From the NCBI GenBank assembly GCA_964036045.1, contig OZ038380.1:6595913-6659912 (forward strand): a stretch of 64,000 bases of DNA, written 5' to 3'. Shown here one piece after another: positions 23,331-36,589 of this stretch; the first letter of the stretch is position 1; each line of letters starts with the position of its first letter. Under the pieces are notes generated by a model. That model saw only the letters and a program-made list of their open reading frames with translations, made no database searches and was not told the DNA's origin. Position numbers and translations under genes: made by a program. The DNA is from Eutreptiella sp. 'Long Island Sound 2002'. Lineage: Eukaryota; Euglenozoa; Euglenophyceae; Eutreptiales; Eutreptiaceae.

Positions 23331-26300
23331 CACCCCAGTTTTGTGTGTAATAATGATTTACCACAGTCCAACCATGACTTCTGCACAAAGGCTGCATGGC
23401 CAAGACCGAGCCAGTTTCGGGGCACAGTGGCCACAATGTGGGGCACAAACAGTGAGTGCAGCATTGCCGCAAAAAACACATGGTGAGACCCCAGTTTTGT
23501 GTGTAATAATGATTTACCACAGTCCAACCATGACTTCTGCACAAAGGCTGCATGGCCAAGACCGAGCCAGTTTTGGGGCACAGTGGCCACAATGTGGGGC
23601 ACAAACAGTGAGTGCAGCATTGCCGCAAAAAACACATGGTTAGACCCCAGTTTTGTGTGTAATAATGATTTACCACAGTCCAACCATGACTTCTGCACAA
23701 AGGCTGCATGGCCAAGACCGAGCCAGTTTTGGGGCATTGTGACCACAATGTGGGGCACAAACTGTGAGTGCAGCATTGCCGCAAAAAACACATGGTGAGA
23801 CCCCAGTTTTGTGTGTAATAATGATTTACCACAGTCCAATCATGACTTCTGCACAAAGGCTGCATGGCCAAGACCGAGCCAGTGTTGGGGCACAGTGGCC
23901 ACAATGTGGGGCACAAACAGTGAGTGCAGCATTGCCGCAAAAAACACATGGTTAGACCCCAGTTTTGTGTGCAATAATGATTTACCACAGTCCAACCATG
24001 ACTTTTGCACAAAGGCTGCATGGCCAAGACCGAGCCAGTGTTGGGGCATAGTGGCCACAATGTGGGGCACAAAGTGTGAGTGCAGCATTGCCGCAAAAAA
24101 CACATGGTGAGACCCCAGTTTTGTGTGTAATAATGATTTACCACAGTCCAATCAGGACTTCTGCACAAAGCATGCATGGCCAAGACCGAGCCAGTTTTGG
24201 GGCACAGTGGCCACAATGTGGGGCACAAACTGTGAGTGCAGCATTGCCGCAAAAAGCACATGGTGAGACCCCAGTTTTGTGTGTAATAATGACTTACCAC
24301 AGTCCAACCATAAACCCTGCAAAAAGGCTGCATGGCCAAGACCGAGCTAGTTTTGGAGCATTGTGACCACAATGTGGGGCACAAACTGTGAGTGCAGCAT
24401 TGCCGCAAAAAACACATGGTTAGACCCCAGTGTGGTGTGTAATAATGATTTACCACAGTCCAACCATGACTTCTGCACAAAGGCTACATGGCCAAGACCG
24501 AGCCAGCTTTGGGGCACAGTGACCACAATGTGGGGCACAAACAGTGAGTGCAGCATTGCCGCAAAAAACACATGGTTAGATCCCAGTTTTGTGTGCAATA
24601 ATGATTTACCACAGTCCAACCTTGACTTCTGCACAAAGGATGCATGGCCAAGACCGAGCCAGTTTTGGAGCATTGTGACCACAATGTGGGGCACAAACAG
24701 TGAGTGCAGCATTGCCGCAAAAAACACATGGTGAGACCCCAGTTTTGTGTGCAATAATGATTCACCACAGTCCAACCATGACTTCTGCACAAAGGCTGCA
24801 TGGCCAAGACCAAGCCATTTTTGGACCATTGTGACCACAATGTGGGGCACAAACAGTGAGTGCAGCATTGCCGCAAAAAACACATGGTGAGACCCCAGTT
24901 TTGTGTGTAATAATGATTTACCACAGTCCAACCATGACTTCTGCACAAAGGCTGCATGGCCAAGACCGAGCCAGTTTTGGGGCACAGTGGCCACAATGTG
25001 GGGCACAAACAGTGAGTGCAGCATTGCCGCAAAAAACACATGGTTAGATCCCAGTTTTGTGTGCAATAATGATTTACCACAGTCCAACCATGACTTCTGC
25101 ACAAAGGATGCATGGCCAAGACCGAGCCAGTTTTGGACCATTGTGACCACAATGTGGGGCACAAACAGTGAGTGCAGCATTGCCGCAAAAAACACATGGT
25201 GAGACCCCAGTTTTGTGTGTAATAATGATTTACCACAGTCCAACCATGACTTCTGCACAAAGGCTGCATGGCCAAGACCGAGCCAGTTTTGGGGCACAGT
25301 GGCCACAATGTGGGGCACAAACAGTGAGTGCAGCATTGCCGCAAAAAACACATGGTTAGATCCCAGTTTTGTGTGTAATAATGATTTACCACAGTCCAAC
25401 CATGACTTCTGCACAAAGGCTGCAGGGCCAAGACCGAGCCAGTTTTGGGGCATTGTGACCACAATGTGGGGCACAAACTGTGAGTGCAGCATTGCCGCAA
25501 AAAACACATGGTTAGATCCCAGTTTTGTGTGTAATAATGATTTACCACAGTCCAATCATGACTTCTGCACAAAGGCTGCATGGCCAAGACCGAGCCAGTG
25601 TTGGGGCACAGTGGCCACAATGTGGGGCACAAACAGTGAGTGCAGCATTGCCGCAAAAAACACATGGTTAGACCCCAGTTTTGTGTGCAATAATGATTTA
25701 CCACAGTCCAACCATGACTTCTGCACAAAGGCTGCATGGCCAAGACCGAGCCAGTGTTGGGGCACAGTGGCCACAATGTGGGGCACAAACTGTGAGTGCA
25801 GCATTGCCGCAAAAAACACATGGTGAGACCCCAGTTTTGTGTGTAATAATGATTTACCACAGTCCAATCATGACTTCTGCACAAAGGCTGCATGGCCAAG
25901 ACCGAGCCAGTTTTGGGGCACAGTGGCCACAATGTGGGGCACAAACAGTGAGTGCAGCATTGCCGCAAAAAACACATGGTTACATCCCAGTTTTGTGTGT
26001 AATAATGATTTACCACAGTCCAACCATGACTTCTGCACAAAGGCTGCAGGGCCAAGACCGAGCCAGTTTTGGGGCATTGTGACCACAATTTGGGGCACAA
26101 ACTGTGAGTGCAGCATTGCCGCAAAAAACACATGGTGAGACCCCAGTTTTGTGTGTAATAATGATTTACCACAGTCCAATCATGACTTCTGCACAAAGGC
26201 TGCATGGCCAAGACCGAGCCAGTGTTGGGGCACAGTGGCCACAATGTGGGGCACAAACAGTGAGTGCAGCATTGCCGCAAAAAACACATGGTTAGACCCC

Positions 26301-26469
26301 AGTTTTGTGTGCAATAATGATTTACCACAGTCCAATCATGACTTCTGCACAAAGGCTGCATGGCCAAGACCGAGCCAGTGTTGGGGCACAGTGGCCACAA
26401 TGTGGGGCACAAATTGTGAGTGCAGCATTGCCGCAAAAAACACATGGTGAGACCCCAGTTTTGTGTGTA

Positions 26470-28320
26470 ATAATGATTTACCACAGTCCAATCATGACTT
26501 CTGCACAAAGGATGCATGGCCAAGACCGAGCCAGTTTTGGGGCACAGTGGCCACAATGTGGGGCACAAACTGTGAGTGCAGCATTGCCGCAAAAAGCACA
26601 TGGTGAGACCCCAGTTTTGTGTGTAATAATGACTTACCACAGTCCAACCATGACTTCTGCAAAAAGGCTGCATGGCCAAGACCGAGCCAGTTTTGGAGCA
26701 TTGTGACCGCAATGTGGGGCACAAACTGTGAGTGCAGCATTGCCGCAAAAAACACATGGTGAGACCCCAGTTTTGTGTGTAATAATGATTTACCACAGTC
26801 CAATCATGACTTCTGCACAAAGGATGCATGGCCAAGACCGAGCCAGTTTTGGGGCACAGTGGCCACAATGTGGGGCACAAACTGTGAGTGCAGCATTGCC
26901 GCAAAAAGCACATGGTGAGACCCCAGTTTTGTGTGCAATAATGATTTACCACAGTCCAACCATGACTTCTGCACAAAGGCTGCATGGCCAAGACCGAGCC
27001 AGTTTTGGGGCACAGTGGCCACAATGTGGGGCACAAACTGTGAGTGCAGCATTGCCGCAAAAAACACATGGTGAGACCCCTGTTTTGTGTGCAATAATGA
27101 TTTACCACAGTCCGACCATGACTTCTGCACAAAGGCTGCATGGCCAAGACCGAGCCAGTTTTGGGGCACAGTGGCCACAATGTGGGGCACAAACTGTGAG
27201 TGCAGCATTGCCGCAAAAAACACATGGTTAGACCCCAGTTTTGTGTGAAATAATGATTTACCACAGTCCAACCATGACTTCTGCACAAAGGCTGCATGGC
27301 CAAGACCGAGCCAGTTTTGGGGCACAGTGACCACAATGTGGGGCACAAACCGTGAGTGCAGCATTGCCGCAAATAATACATGGTTAGACCCCAGTTTTGT
27401 GTGTAATAATGATTTACCACAGTCCAACCATGACTTGTGCACAAAGGCTGCATGGCCAAGACCGAGGGAGTTTTGGGGCACAGTGGCCACAATGTGGGGC
27501 ACAAACAGTGAGTGCAGCATTGCCGCAAAAAACACATGGTTAGACCCCAGTTTTGTGTGTAATAATGATTTACCACAGTCCAACCATGACTTCTGCACAA
27601 AGGATGCATGGCCAAGACCGAGCCAGTTTTGGGGCACAGTGGCCACAATGTGGGGCACAAACTGTGAGTGCAGCATTGCCGCAAAAAATACATGGTTAGA
27701 CCCCAGTTTTGTGTGTAATAATGATTTACCACAGTCCAACCATGACTTCTGCACAAAGGCTGCATGGCCAAGACCGAGCCAGTTTTGGGGCACAGTGGCC
27801 ACAATGTGGGGCACAAACAGTGAGTGCAGCATTGCCGCAAAAAACACATGGTGAGACCCCAGTTTGTGTGCAATAATGATTTACCACAGTCCAACCATGA
27901 CTTCTGCACAAAGGCTGCATGGCCAAGACCGAGCCAGTTTTGGGGCACAGTGGCCACAATGTGGGGCACAAACAGTGAGTGCAGCATTGCCGCAAAAAAC
28001 ACATGGTGAGACCCCAGTTTTGTGTGCAATAATGATTTACCACAGTCCAACCATGACTTCGGCACAAAGGCTGCATGGCCAAGACCGAGCCAGTTTTGGA
28101 CCATTGTGACCACAATGTGGGGCACAAACAGTGAGTGCAGTATTGCCGCAAAAAACACATGGTGAGACCAAAATTTTGTGTGTAATAATGATTTACCACA
28201 GTCCAACCATGACTTCCGCACAAAGGCTGCATGGCCAAGACCGAGCCAGTTTTGGACCATTGTGACCACAATGTGGGGCACAAACAGTGAGTGCAGCATT
28301 GCCGCAAAAAACACATGGTG
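26470..28320 (+). repeat. Satellite segmental duplication, copy B
   Basis: Partner of 21480-23330. It also carries a 1-nt deletion at about 27862 (CCCAGTTTGTGTG in place of CCCAGTTTTGTGTG) that copy A lacks, so the deletion arose after the duplication. Confidence 0.8.
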
Positions 28321-29111
28321 AGACCCCAGTTTTGTGTGTAATAATGATTTACCACAGTCCAACCATGACTTCTGCACAAAGGCTGCATGGCCAAGACCGG
28401 GCCAGTTTTGGGGCACAGTGGCCACAATGTGGGGCACAAACAGTGAGTGCAGCATTGCCGCAAAAAACACATGGTTAGATCCCAGTTTTGTGTGCAATAA
28501 TGATTTACCACAGTCCAACCATGACTTCTGCACAAAGGATGCATGGCCAAGACCGAGCCAGTTTTGGAGCATTGTGACCACAATGTGGGGCACAAACAGT
28601 GAGTGCAGCATTGCCGCAAAAAACACATGGTGAGACCCCAGTTTTGTGTGCAATAATGATTTACCACAGTCCAACCATGACTTCGGCACAAAGGCTGCAT
28701 GGCCAAGACCGAGCCAGTTTTGGACCATTGTGACCACAATGTGGGGCACAAACAGTGAGTGCAGTATTGCCGCAAAAAACACATGGTGAGACCCAAATTT
28801 TGCGTGTAATAATGATTTACCACAGTCCAACCATGACTTCTGCACAAAGGCTGCATGGCCAAGACCGAGCCAGTCTTGGAGCATTGTGACCACAATGTGG
28901 GGCACAAACAGTGAGTGCAGCATTGCCGCAAAAAACACATGGTTAGACCCCAGTTTTGTGTGTAATAATGATTTACCACAGTCCAACCATGACTTCTGCA
29001 CAAAGGCTGCATGGCCAAGACCGAGCCAGTCTTGGAGCATTGTGACCACAATGTGGGGCACAAACAGTGAGTGCAGCATTGCCGCAAAAAACACATGGTT
29101 AGACCCCAGTT

Positions 29112-30293
29112 TTGTGTGCAATAATGATTTACCACAGTCCAACCATGACTTTTGCACAAAGGCTGCATGGCCAAGACCGAGCCAGTTTTGGGGCAGAGTG
29201 GCCACAACGTGGGGCACAAACTGTGAGTGCAGCATTGCCGCAAAAAACACATGGTGAGACCCCAGTTTTGTGTGTAACAATGATTTACCACAGTCCAACC
29301 ATGACTTCTGCACAAAGGCTGCATGGCCAAGACCGAGCCAGTTTTGGGGCACAGTGGCCACAATGTGGGGCAAAAACTGTGAGTGCAGCATTGCCGCAAA
29401 AAACACATGGTGAGATCCCAGTTCTGTGTGCAATAGAGATTTACCACAGTCCAATCATGACTTCTGCACAAAGGCTGCATGGCCAAGACCGAGCCAGTTT
29501 TGGAGCATTGTGACCACAATGTGGGGCACAAACTGTGAGTGCAGCATTGCCGCAAAAAACACATGGTGAGACCCCAGTTTTGTGTGTAATAATCATTTAC
29601 CGCAGTCCAACCATGACTTCTGCACAAAGGCTGCATGGCCAAGACCGAGCCAGTCTTGGAGCATTGTGACCACAATGTGGGGCACAAACAGTGAGTGCAG
29701 CATTGCCGCAAAAAACACATGGTTAGACCCCAGTTTTGTGTGTAATAATGATTTACCACAGTCCAACCATGACTTCTGCACAAAGGCTGCATGGCCAAGA
29801 CCGAGCCAGTCTTGGAGCATTGTGACCACAATGTGGGGCACAAACTGTGAGTGCAGCATTGCCGCAAAAAACACATGGTTAGACCCCAGTTTTGTGTGCA
29901 ATAATGATTTACCACAGTCCAATCATGACTTTTGCACAAAGGCTGCATGGCCAAGACCGAGCCAGTTTTGGGGCAGAGTGGCCACAACGTGGGGCACAAA
30001 CTGTGAGTGCAGCATTGCCGCAAAAAAAACATGGTGAGACCCCAGTTTTGTGTGTAATAATTTTTTACCACAGTCCAACCATGACTTCTGCACAAAGGCT
30101 GCATGGCCAAGACCGAGCCAGTTTTGGGGCACAGTGGCCACAATGTGGGGCGCAAACTGTGAGTGCAGCATTGCCGCAAAAAACACATGGTGAGATCCCA
30201 GTTCTGTGTGCAATAGAGATTTACCACAGTCCAATCATGACTTCTGCACAAAGGCTGCATGGCCAAGACCGAGCCAGTTTTGGAGCATTGTGA
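29112..30293 (+). repeat. Five-monomer (780-bp) higher-order repeat, two copies
   Basis: 29112-29513 and 29892-30293 are 780 bp apart. They share ACTTTTGCAC, GGGCAGAGTGGCCACAACG and GATCCCAGTTCTGTGTG, a combination not seen elsewhere in the window. A third, partial set of the flanking units extends to both sides. Confidence 0.82.
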
Positions 30294-32365
30294 CCACAAT
30301 GTGGGGCACAAACTGTGAGTGCAGCATTGCCGCAAAAAACACATGGTGAGACCACAGTTTTGTGTGTAATAATGATTTACCGCAGTCCAATCATGACTTC
30401 TGCACAAAGGCTGCATGGCCAAGACCGAGCCAGTTTTGGGGCACAGTGGCCACAATTTGGGGCACCAACAGTGGGTGCAGCATTGCCGCAAAAAACACAT
30501 GGTGAGCTCCCAGTTTTGTGTGCAATAATGATTTACCACAGTCCAACCATGACTTCTGCACAAAGGCTGCATGGCCAAGACCGAGCCAGTTTTGGGGCAC
30601 CCTGGCCACAATGTGGGGCACAAACTGTGAGTGCAGCATTGCCGCAAAAAACACATGGTGAGATCCCAGTTTTGTGTGCAATAATGATTTACCACAGTCC
30701 AACCATGACTTCTGCACAAAGGCTGCATGGCCAAGACCGAGCCAGTTTTGGAGCATTGTGACCACAATGTGGGGCACAAACTGTGAGTGCAGCATTGCCG
30801 CAAGAAACACATGGTTAGACCCCAGTTTTGTGTGAAATAATGATTTACCACAGTCCAATCATGACTTCTGCACAAAGGCTGCATGGCCAAGACCGAGCCA
30901 GTTTTGGAGCATTGTGACCACAATGTGGGGCACAAACTGTGAGTGCAGCATTGCCGCAAAAAACACATGGTGAGACCCCAGTTTTGTGTGTAATAATGAT
31001 TTACCACAGTCCAACCATGACTTCTGCACAAAGGCTGCATGGCCAAGACCGAGCCAGTTTTGGGGCACAGTGGCCACAATGTGGGGCACAAACTGTGAGT
31101 GCAGCATTGCCGCAAAAAACAGATGGTGAGACCCCAGTTTTGTGTGTAAGAATGATTTACCACAGTCCAACCATGACTTCTGCACAAAGGCTGCATGGCC
31201 AAGACCGAGGCAGTCTTGGACCATTGTGACCACAATGTGGGGCACAAACAGTGAGTGCAGCATTGCCGCAAAAAAAACATGGTTAGACCCCTGTTTTGTG
31301 TGTAATAATGATTTACCACAGTCCAACCATGACTTCTGCACAAAGGCTGCATGGCCAAGACCGAGCCAGTTTTGGGGCACAGTGGCCACAATGTGGGGCA
31401 CAAACTGTGAGTGCAGCATTGCCGCAAAAAGCACATGGTTAGACCCCAGTTTTGTGTGCAATAATGATTTACCACAGTCCAACCATGACTTCTGCACAAA
31501 GGATGCATGGCCAAGACCGAGCCAGTTTTGGGGCACAGTGGCCACAATGTGGGGCACAAACAGTGAGTGTAGCATTGCCGCAAAAAACACATGGTGAGAC
31601 CCCAGTTTTGTGCGTAATAATGATTTACCACAGTCCAATCATGACTTCTGCACAAAGGCTGCATGGCCAAGACCGAGCCAGCTTTGGAGCATTGTGACCA
31701 CAATGTGGGGCACAAACTGTGAGTGCAGCATTGCCGCAAAAAACACATGGTTAGACCCCAGTTTTGTGTGCAATAATGATTTACCACAGGCTGCATGGCC
31801 AAGACCGAGCCAGTTTTGGAGCATTGTGACCACAATGTGGGGCACAAACTGTGAGTGCAGCATTGCCGCAAAAAAAACATGGTGAGACCCCAGTTTTGTG
31901 TGTAATAATGATTTACCACAGTCCAACCATGACTTCTGCACGAAGGCTGCGTGGCCAAGACCGAGCCAGTTTTGGGGCACAGTGGCCACAATGTGGGGCA
32001 CAAACTGTGAGTGCAGCATTGCCGAAAAAAACACATGGTGAGACCCCAGTTTTGTGTGTAATAATGATTTACCACAGTCCAACCATGACTTCTGCACAAA
32101 GGCTGCATGGCCAAGACCGAGCCAGTTTTGGAGCATTGTGACCACAATGTGGGGCACAAACAGTGAGTGCAGCATTGCCGCAAAAAGCACATGGTTAGAC
32201 CCCAGTTTTGTGTGCAATAATGATTTACCACAGTCCAACCATGACTTCTGCACAAAGGCTGCATGGCCAAGACCGAGCCAGTTTTGGGGCACAGTGGCCA
32301 CAATGTGGGGCACAAACAGTGAGTGTAGCATTGCCGCAAAAAACACACGGTGAGACCCCAGTTTT

Positions 32366-34266
32366 GTGCGTAATAATGATTTACCACAGTCCAATCATGA
32401 CTTCTGCACAAAGGCTGCACGGCCAAGACCGAGCCAGTTTTGGACCATTGTGACCACAATGTGGGGCACAAACAGTGAGTGCAGCATTGCCGCAAAAAAA
32501 ACATGGTTAGACCCCAGTTTTGTGTGTAATAATGATTTACCACAGTCCAACCATGACTTCTGCACAAAGGCTGCATGGCCAAGACCGAGCCAGTTTTGGG
32601 GCACAGTGGCCACAATGTGGGGCACAAACAGTGAGTGTAGCATTGCCGCAAAAAACACATGGTGAGACCCCAGTTTTGTGCGTAATAATGATTTACCACA
32701 GTCCAATCATGACTTCTGCACAAAGGCTGCATGGCCAAGACCAAGCCAGTTTTGGGGCATTGTGACCACAATGTGGGGCAGAAACAGTGAGTGCAGCATT
32801 GCCGCAAAAAACACATGGTGAGACCCCGGTTTTGTGTGTAATAATGATTTACCACAGTCCAACCATGACTTCTGCACAAAGGCTGCATGGCCAAGACCGA
32901 GCCAGGTTTGGGGCACAGTGGCCACAATGTGGGGCACAAACTGTGAGTGCAGCATTGCCGCAAAAAACACATGGTGAGACCCCAGTTTTGTGTGTAATAA
33001 TGATTTACCACAGTCCAACCATGACTTCGGCACAAAGGATGCATGGCCAAGACCGAGCCAGTTTTGGGGCACAGTGGCCACAATGTGGGGCACAAACTGT
33101 GAGTGCAGCATTGCCGCAAAAAACACATGGTTAGACCCCAGTTTTGTATGTAATAATGATTTACCACAGTCCAATCATGACTTCTGCACAAAGGCTGCAT
33201 GGCCAAGACCGGGCCAGTTTTGGGGCACAGTGGCCACAATGTGGGACACAAACTGTGAGTGCAGCATTGCCGCAAAAAGCACATGGTTAGACCCCAGTTT
33301 TGTGTGCAATAATGGTTTACCACAGTCCAACCATGACTTCTGCACAAAGGCTGCATGGCCAAGACCGAGCCAGTTTTGGGGCACAGTGGCCACAATGTGG
33401 GGCACAAACTGTGAGTGTAGCATTGCCGCAAACTGCACATGGTGAGACCCCAGTTTTGTTCGTAATAATGATTTACCACAGTCCAATCATGACTTCTGCA
33501 CAAAGGCTGCACGGCCAAGACCGAGCCAGTTTTGGACCATTGTGACCACAATGTGGGGCACAAACAGTGAGTGCAGCATTGCCGCAAAAAGAACATGGTT
33601 AGACCCCAGTTTTGTGTGTAATAATGATTTACCACAGTCCAACCATGACTTCTGCACAAAGGCTGCATGGCCAAGACCGAGCCAGTTTTGGGGCACAGTG
33701 GCCACAATGTGGGGCACAAACAGTGAGTGTAGCATTGCCGCAAAAAACACATGGTGAGACCCCAGTTTTTTGCGTAATAATGATTTGCCACAGTCCAATC
33801 ATGACTTCTGCACAAAGGGTGCATGGCCAAGACCAAGCCAGTTTTGGGGCATTGTGACCACAATGTGGGGCACAAACAGTGAGTGCAGCATTGCCGCAAA
33901 AAACACATGGTGAGACCCCTGTTTTGTGTGTAATAATGATTTACCACAGTCCAACCATGACTTCTGCACAAAGGCTGCATGGCCAAGACCGAGCCAGGTT
34001 TGGGGCACAGTGGCCACAATGTGGGGCACAAACTGTGAGTGCAGCATTGCCGCAAAAAACACATGGTTAGACCCCAGTTTTGTGTGTAATAATGATTTAC
34101 CACAGTCCAACCATGACTTCGGCACAAAGGATGCATGGCCAAGACCGAGCCAGTTTTGGGGCACAGTGGCCACAATGTGGGGCACAAACTGTGAGTGCAG
34201 CATTGCCGCAAAAAACACATGGTTAGACCCCAGTTTTGTATGTAATAATGATTTACCACAGTCCAA
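32366..34266 (+). repeat. Seven-monomer (1092-bp) higher-order repeat, two copies
   Basis: 32395-33174 and 33487-34266 are 1092 bp apart. Both show GGCTGCACGGCC, then AAGACCAAGCCAG, then GAGCCAGGTTTGGGG, then CTTCGGCACAAAGGATGC, in that order. Confidence 0.8.
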
Positions 34267-36589
34267 TCATGACTTCTGCACAAAGGCTGCATGGCCAAGA
34301 CCGAGCCAATCTGGGAGCATTGTGACCACAATTTGGGGCACAAACAGTGAGTGCAGCATTGCCGCAAAAAAGACATGGTGAGACCCCAGTTTTGTGTGCA
34401 ATAATGATGTACCACAGTCCAATCATGACTTCTGCACAAAGGATGCATGGCCAAGACCGAGCCAGTTTTGGAGCATGGTGACCACAATGTGGGACACAAA
34501 CAGTGAGTGAAGCATTCCCGCAAAAAGCACATGGTTAGACCCCAGTTTTGTCTGTAATAATGATTTACCACAGTCCAACCATGACTTCTGCACAAAGGCT
34601 GCATGGCCAAGACCGAGCCAGTTTTGGAGCATTGTGACCACAATGTGGGGCACAAACTGTGAGTGCAGCATTGCCGCAAAAAACACATGGTGAGACCCCA
34701 GTTTTGTGTGCAATAATGATTTACCACAGTCCAATCATGACTTCTGCACAAAGGCTGCATGGCCAAGACCGAGCCAGTTTTGGGGCACAGTGGCCACAAT
34801 GTGGGGCACAAACAGTGAGTGCAGCATTGCCGCAAAAAACACATGGTAAGACCCCAGTTTTGTGTGTAATAATGATTTACCACAGTCCAACCATGACTTC
34901 TGCACAAAAACTGCATGGCCAAGACCGAGCCAGTTTTGGAGCATTGTGACCACAATGTGGGACACAAACTGCGAGTGCAGCATTGCCGCAAAAAACACAT
35001 GGTGAGACCCCAGTTTTGTGTGCAATAATGATTTACCACAGTCCAATCATGACTTCTGCACAAAGGCTGCATGGCCAAGACCGAGCCAGTTTTGGAGCAT
35101 TGTGACCACAATGTGGGACACAAACTGTGAGTGCAGCATTGCCGCAAAAAACACATGGTGAGACCCCAGTTTTGTGTGCAATAATGATTTACCACAGTCC
35201 AATCATGACTTCTGCACAAAGGCTGCATGGCCAAGACCGACCCAGTTTTGGAGCATTGTGACCACAATGTGGGGCACAAACTGTGAGTGCAGCATTGCCG
35301 CAAAAAACACATGGTTAGACCCCAGTTTTGTGTGCAATAATGATTTACCACAGTCCAATCATGACTTCTGCACAAAGGCTGCATGGCCAAGACCGAGCCA
35401 GTTTTGGAGCATTGTGACCACAATGTGGGGCACAAACTGTGAGTGCAGCATTGGCGCAAAAAACACATGGTGAGACCCCAGGTTTGTGTGTAATGACGAT
35501 TTACCACAGTCCAACCATGACTTCTGCACAAAGGCTGCATGGCCAAGACCGAGCCAGTTTTGGGGCACAGTGGCCACAATGTGGGGCACAAACTGTGAGT
35601 GCAGCATTGCCGCAAAAAACACACGGTGAGACCCCAGTTTTGTGTGTAATAATGATTTACCACAGTCCAACCATGACTTCTGCACGAAGGCTGCGTGGCC
35701 AAGACCGAGCCAGTTTTGGGGCACAGTGGCCACAATGTGGGGCACAAACTGTGAGTGCAGCATTGCCGCAAAAAACACATGGTGAGACCCCTGTTTTGTG
35801 TGTAATAATGATTTACCACAGTCCAATCATGACTTCTGCACAAAGGCTGCACGGCCAGGACCGAGCCAGTTTTGGACCATTGTGACCACAATGTGGGGCA
35901 CAAACAGTGAGTGCAGCATTGCCAAAAAAAAACATGGTTAGACCCCAGTTTTGTGTGTAATAATGATTTACCACAGTCCAACCATGACTTCTGCACATAG
36001 GCTGCATGGCCAAGACCGAGCCAGTTTTGGGGCACAGTGGCCACAATGTGGGGCACAAACAGTGAGTGCAGCATTGCCGCAAAAAGCACATGGTTAGACC
36101 CCAGTTTTGTGTGCAATAATGATTTACCACAGTCCAACATGACTTCTGCACAAAGGCTGCATGGCCAAGACCGAGCCAGTTTTGGGGCACAGTGGCCACA
36201 ATGTGGGGCACAAACAGTGAGTGCAGCATTGCCGCAAAAAGCACATGGTTAGACCCCAGTTTTGTGTGCAATAATGATGTACCACAGTCCAACCATGACT
36301 TCTGCACAAAGGCTGCATGGCCAAGACCGAGCCAGTCTGGGAGCATTGTGACCACGATGTTGGGCACAAACTGTGAGTGCAGCATTGCCGCAAAAAACAC
36401 ATGGTGAGACCCCAGTTTTGTGTGTAATAATGATTTACCACAGTCCAACCATGACTTCTGCACAAAGGCTGCATGGCCAAGACCAAGCCAGTCTGGGAGC
36501 ATTGTGACCACAATGTGGGGCACAAACAGTGAGTGCAGCATTGCCGCAAAAAACACATGGTTAGACCCCAGTTTTGTGTGCAATAATGA

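Noticed and set aside
19000-24480. 1826-codon Cys-rich minus-strand frame as a repetitive protein gene
   Set aside because: It is the satellite read in a frame that stays open because 156 is divisible by three. It has no unique start region, is ended by indels, and several other frames of the same DNA are also open.
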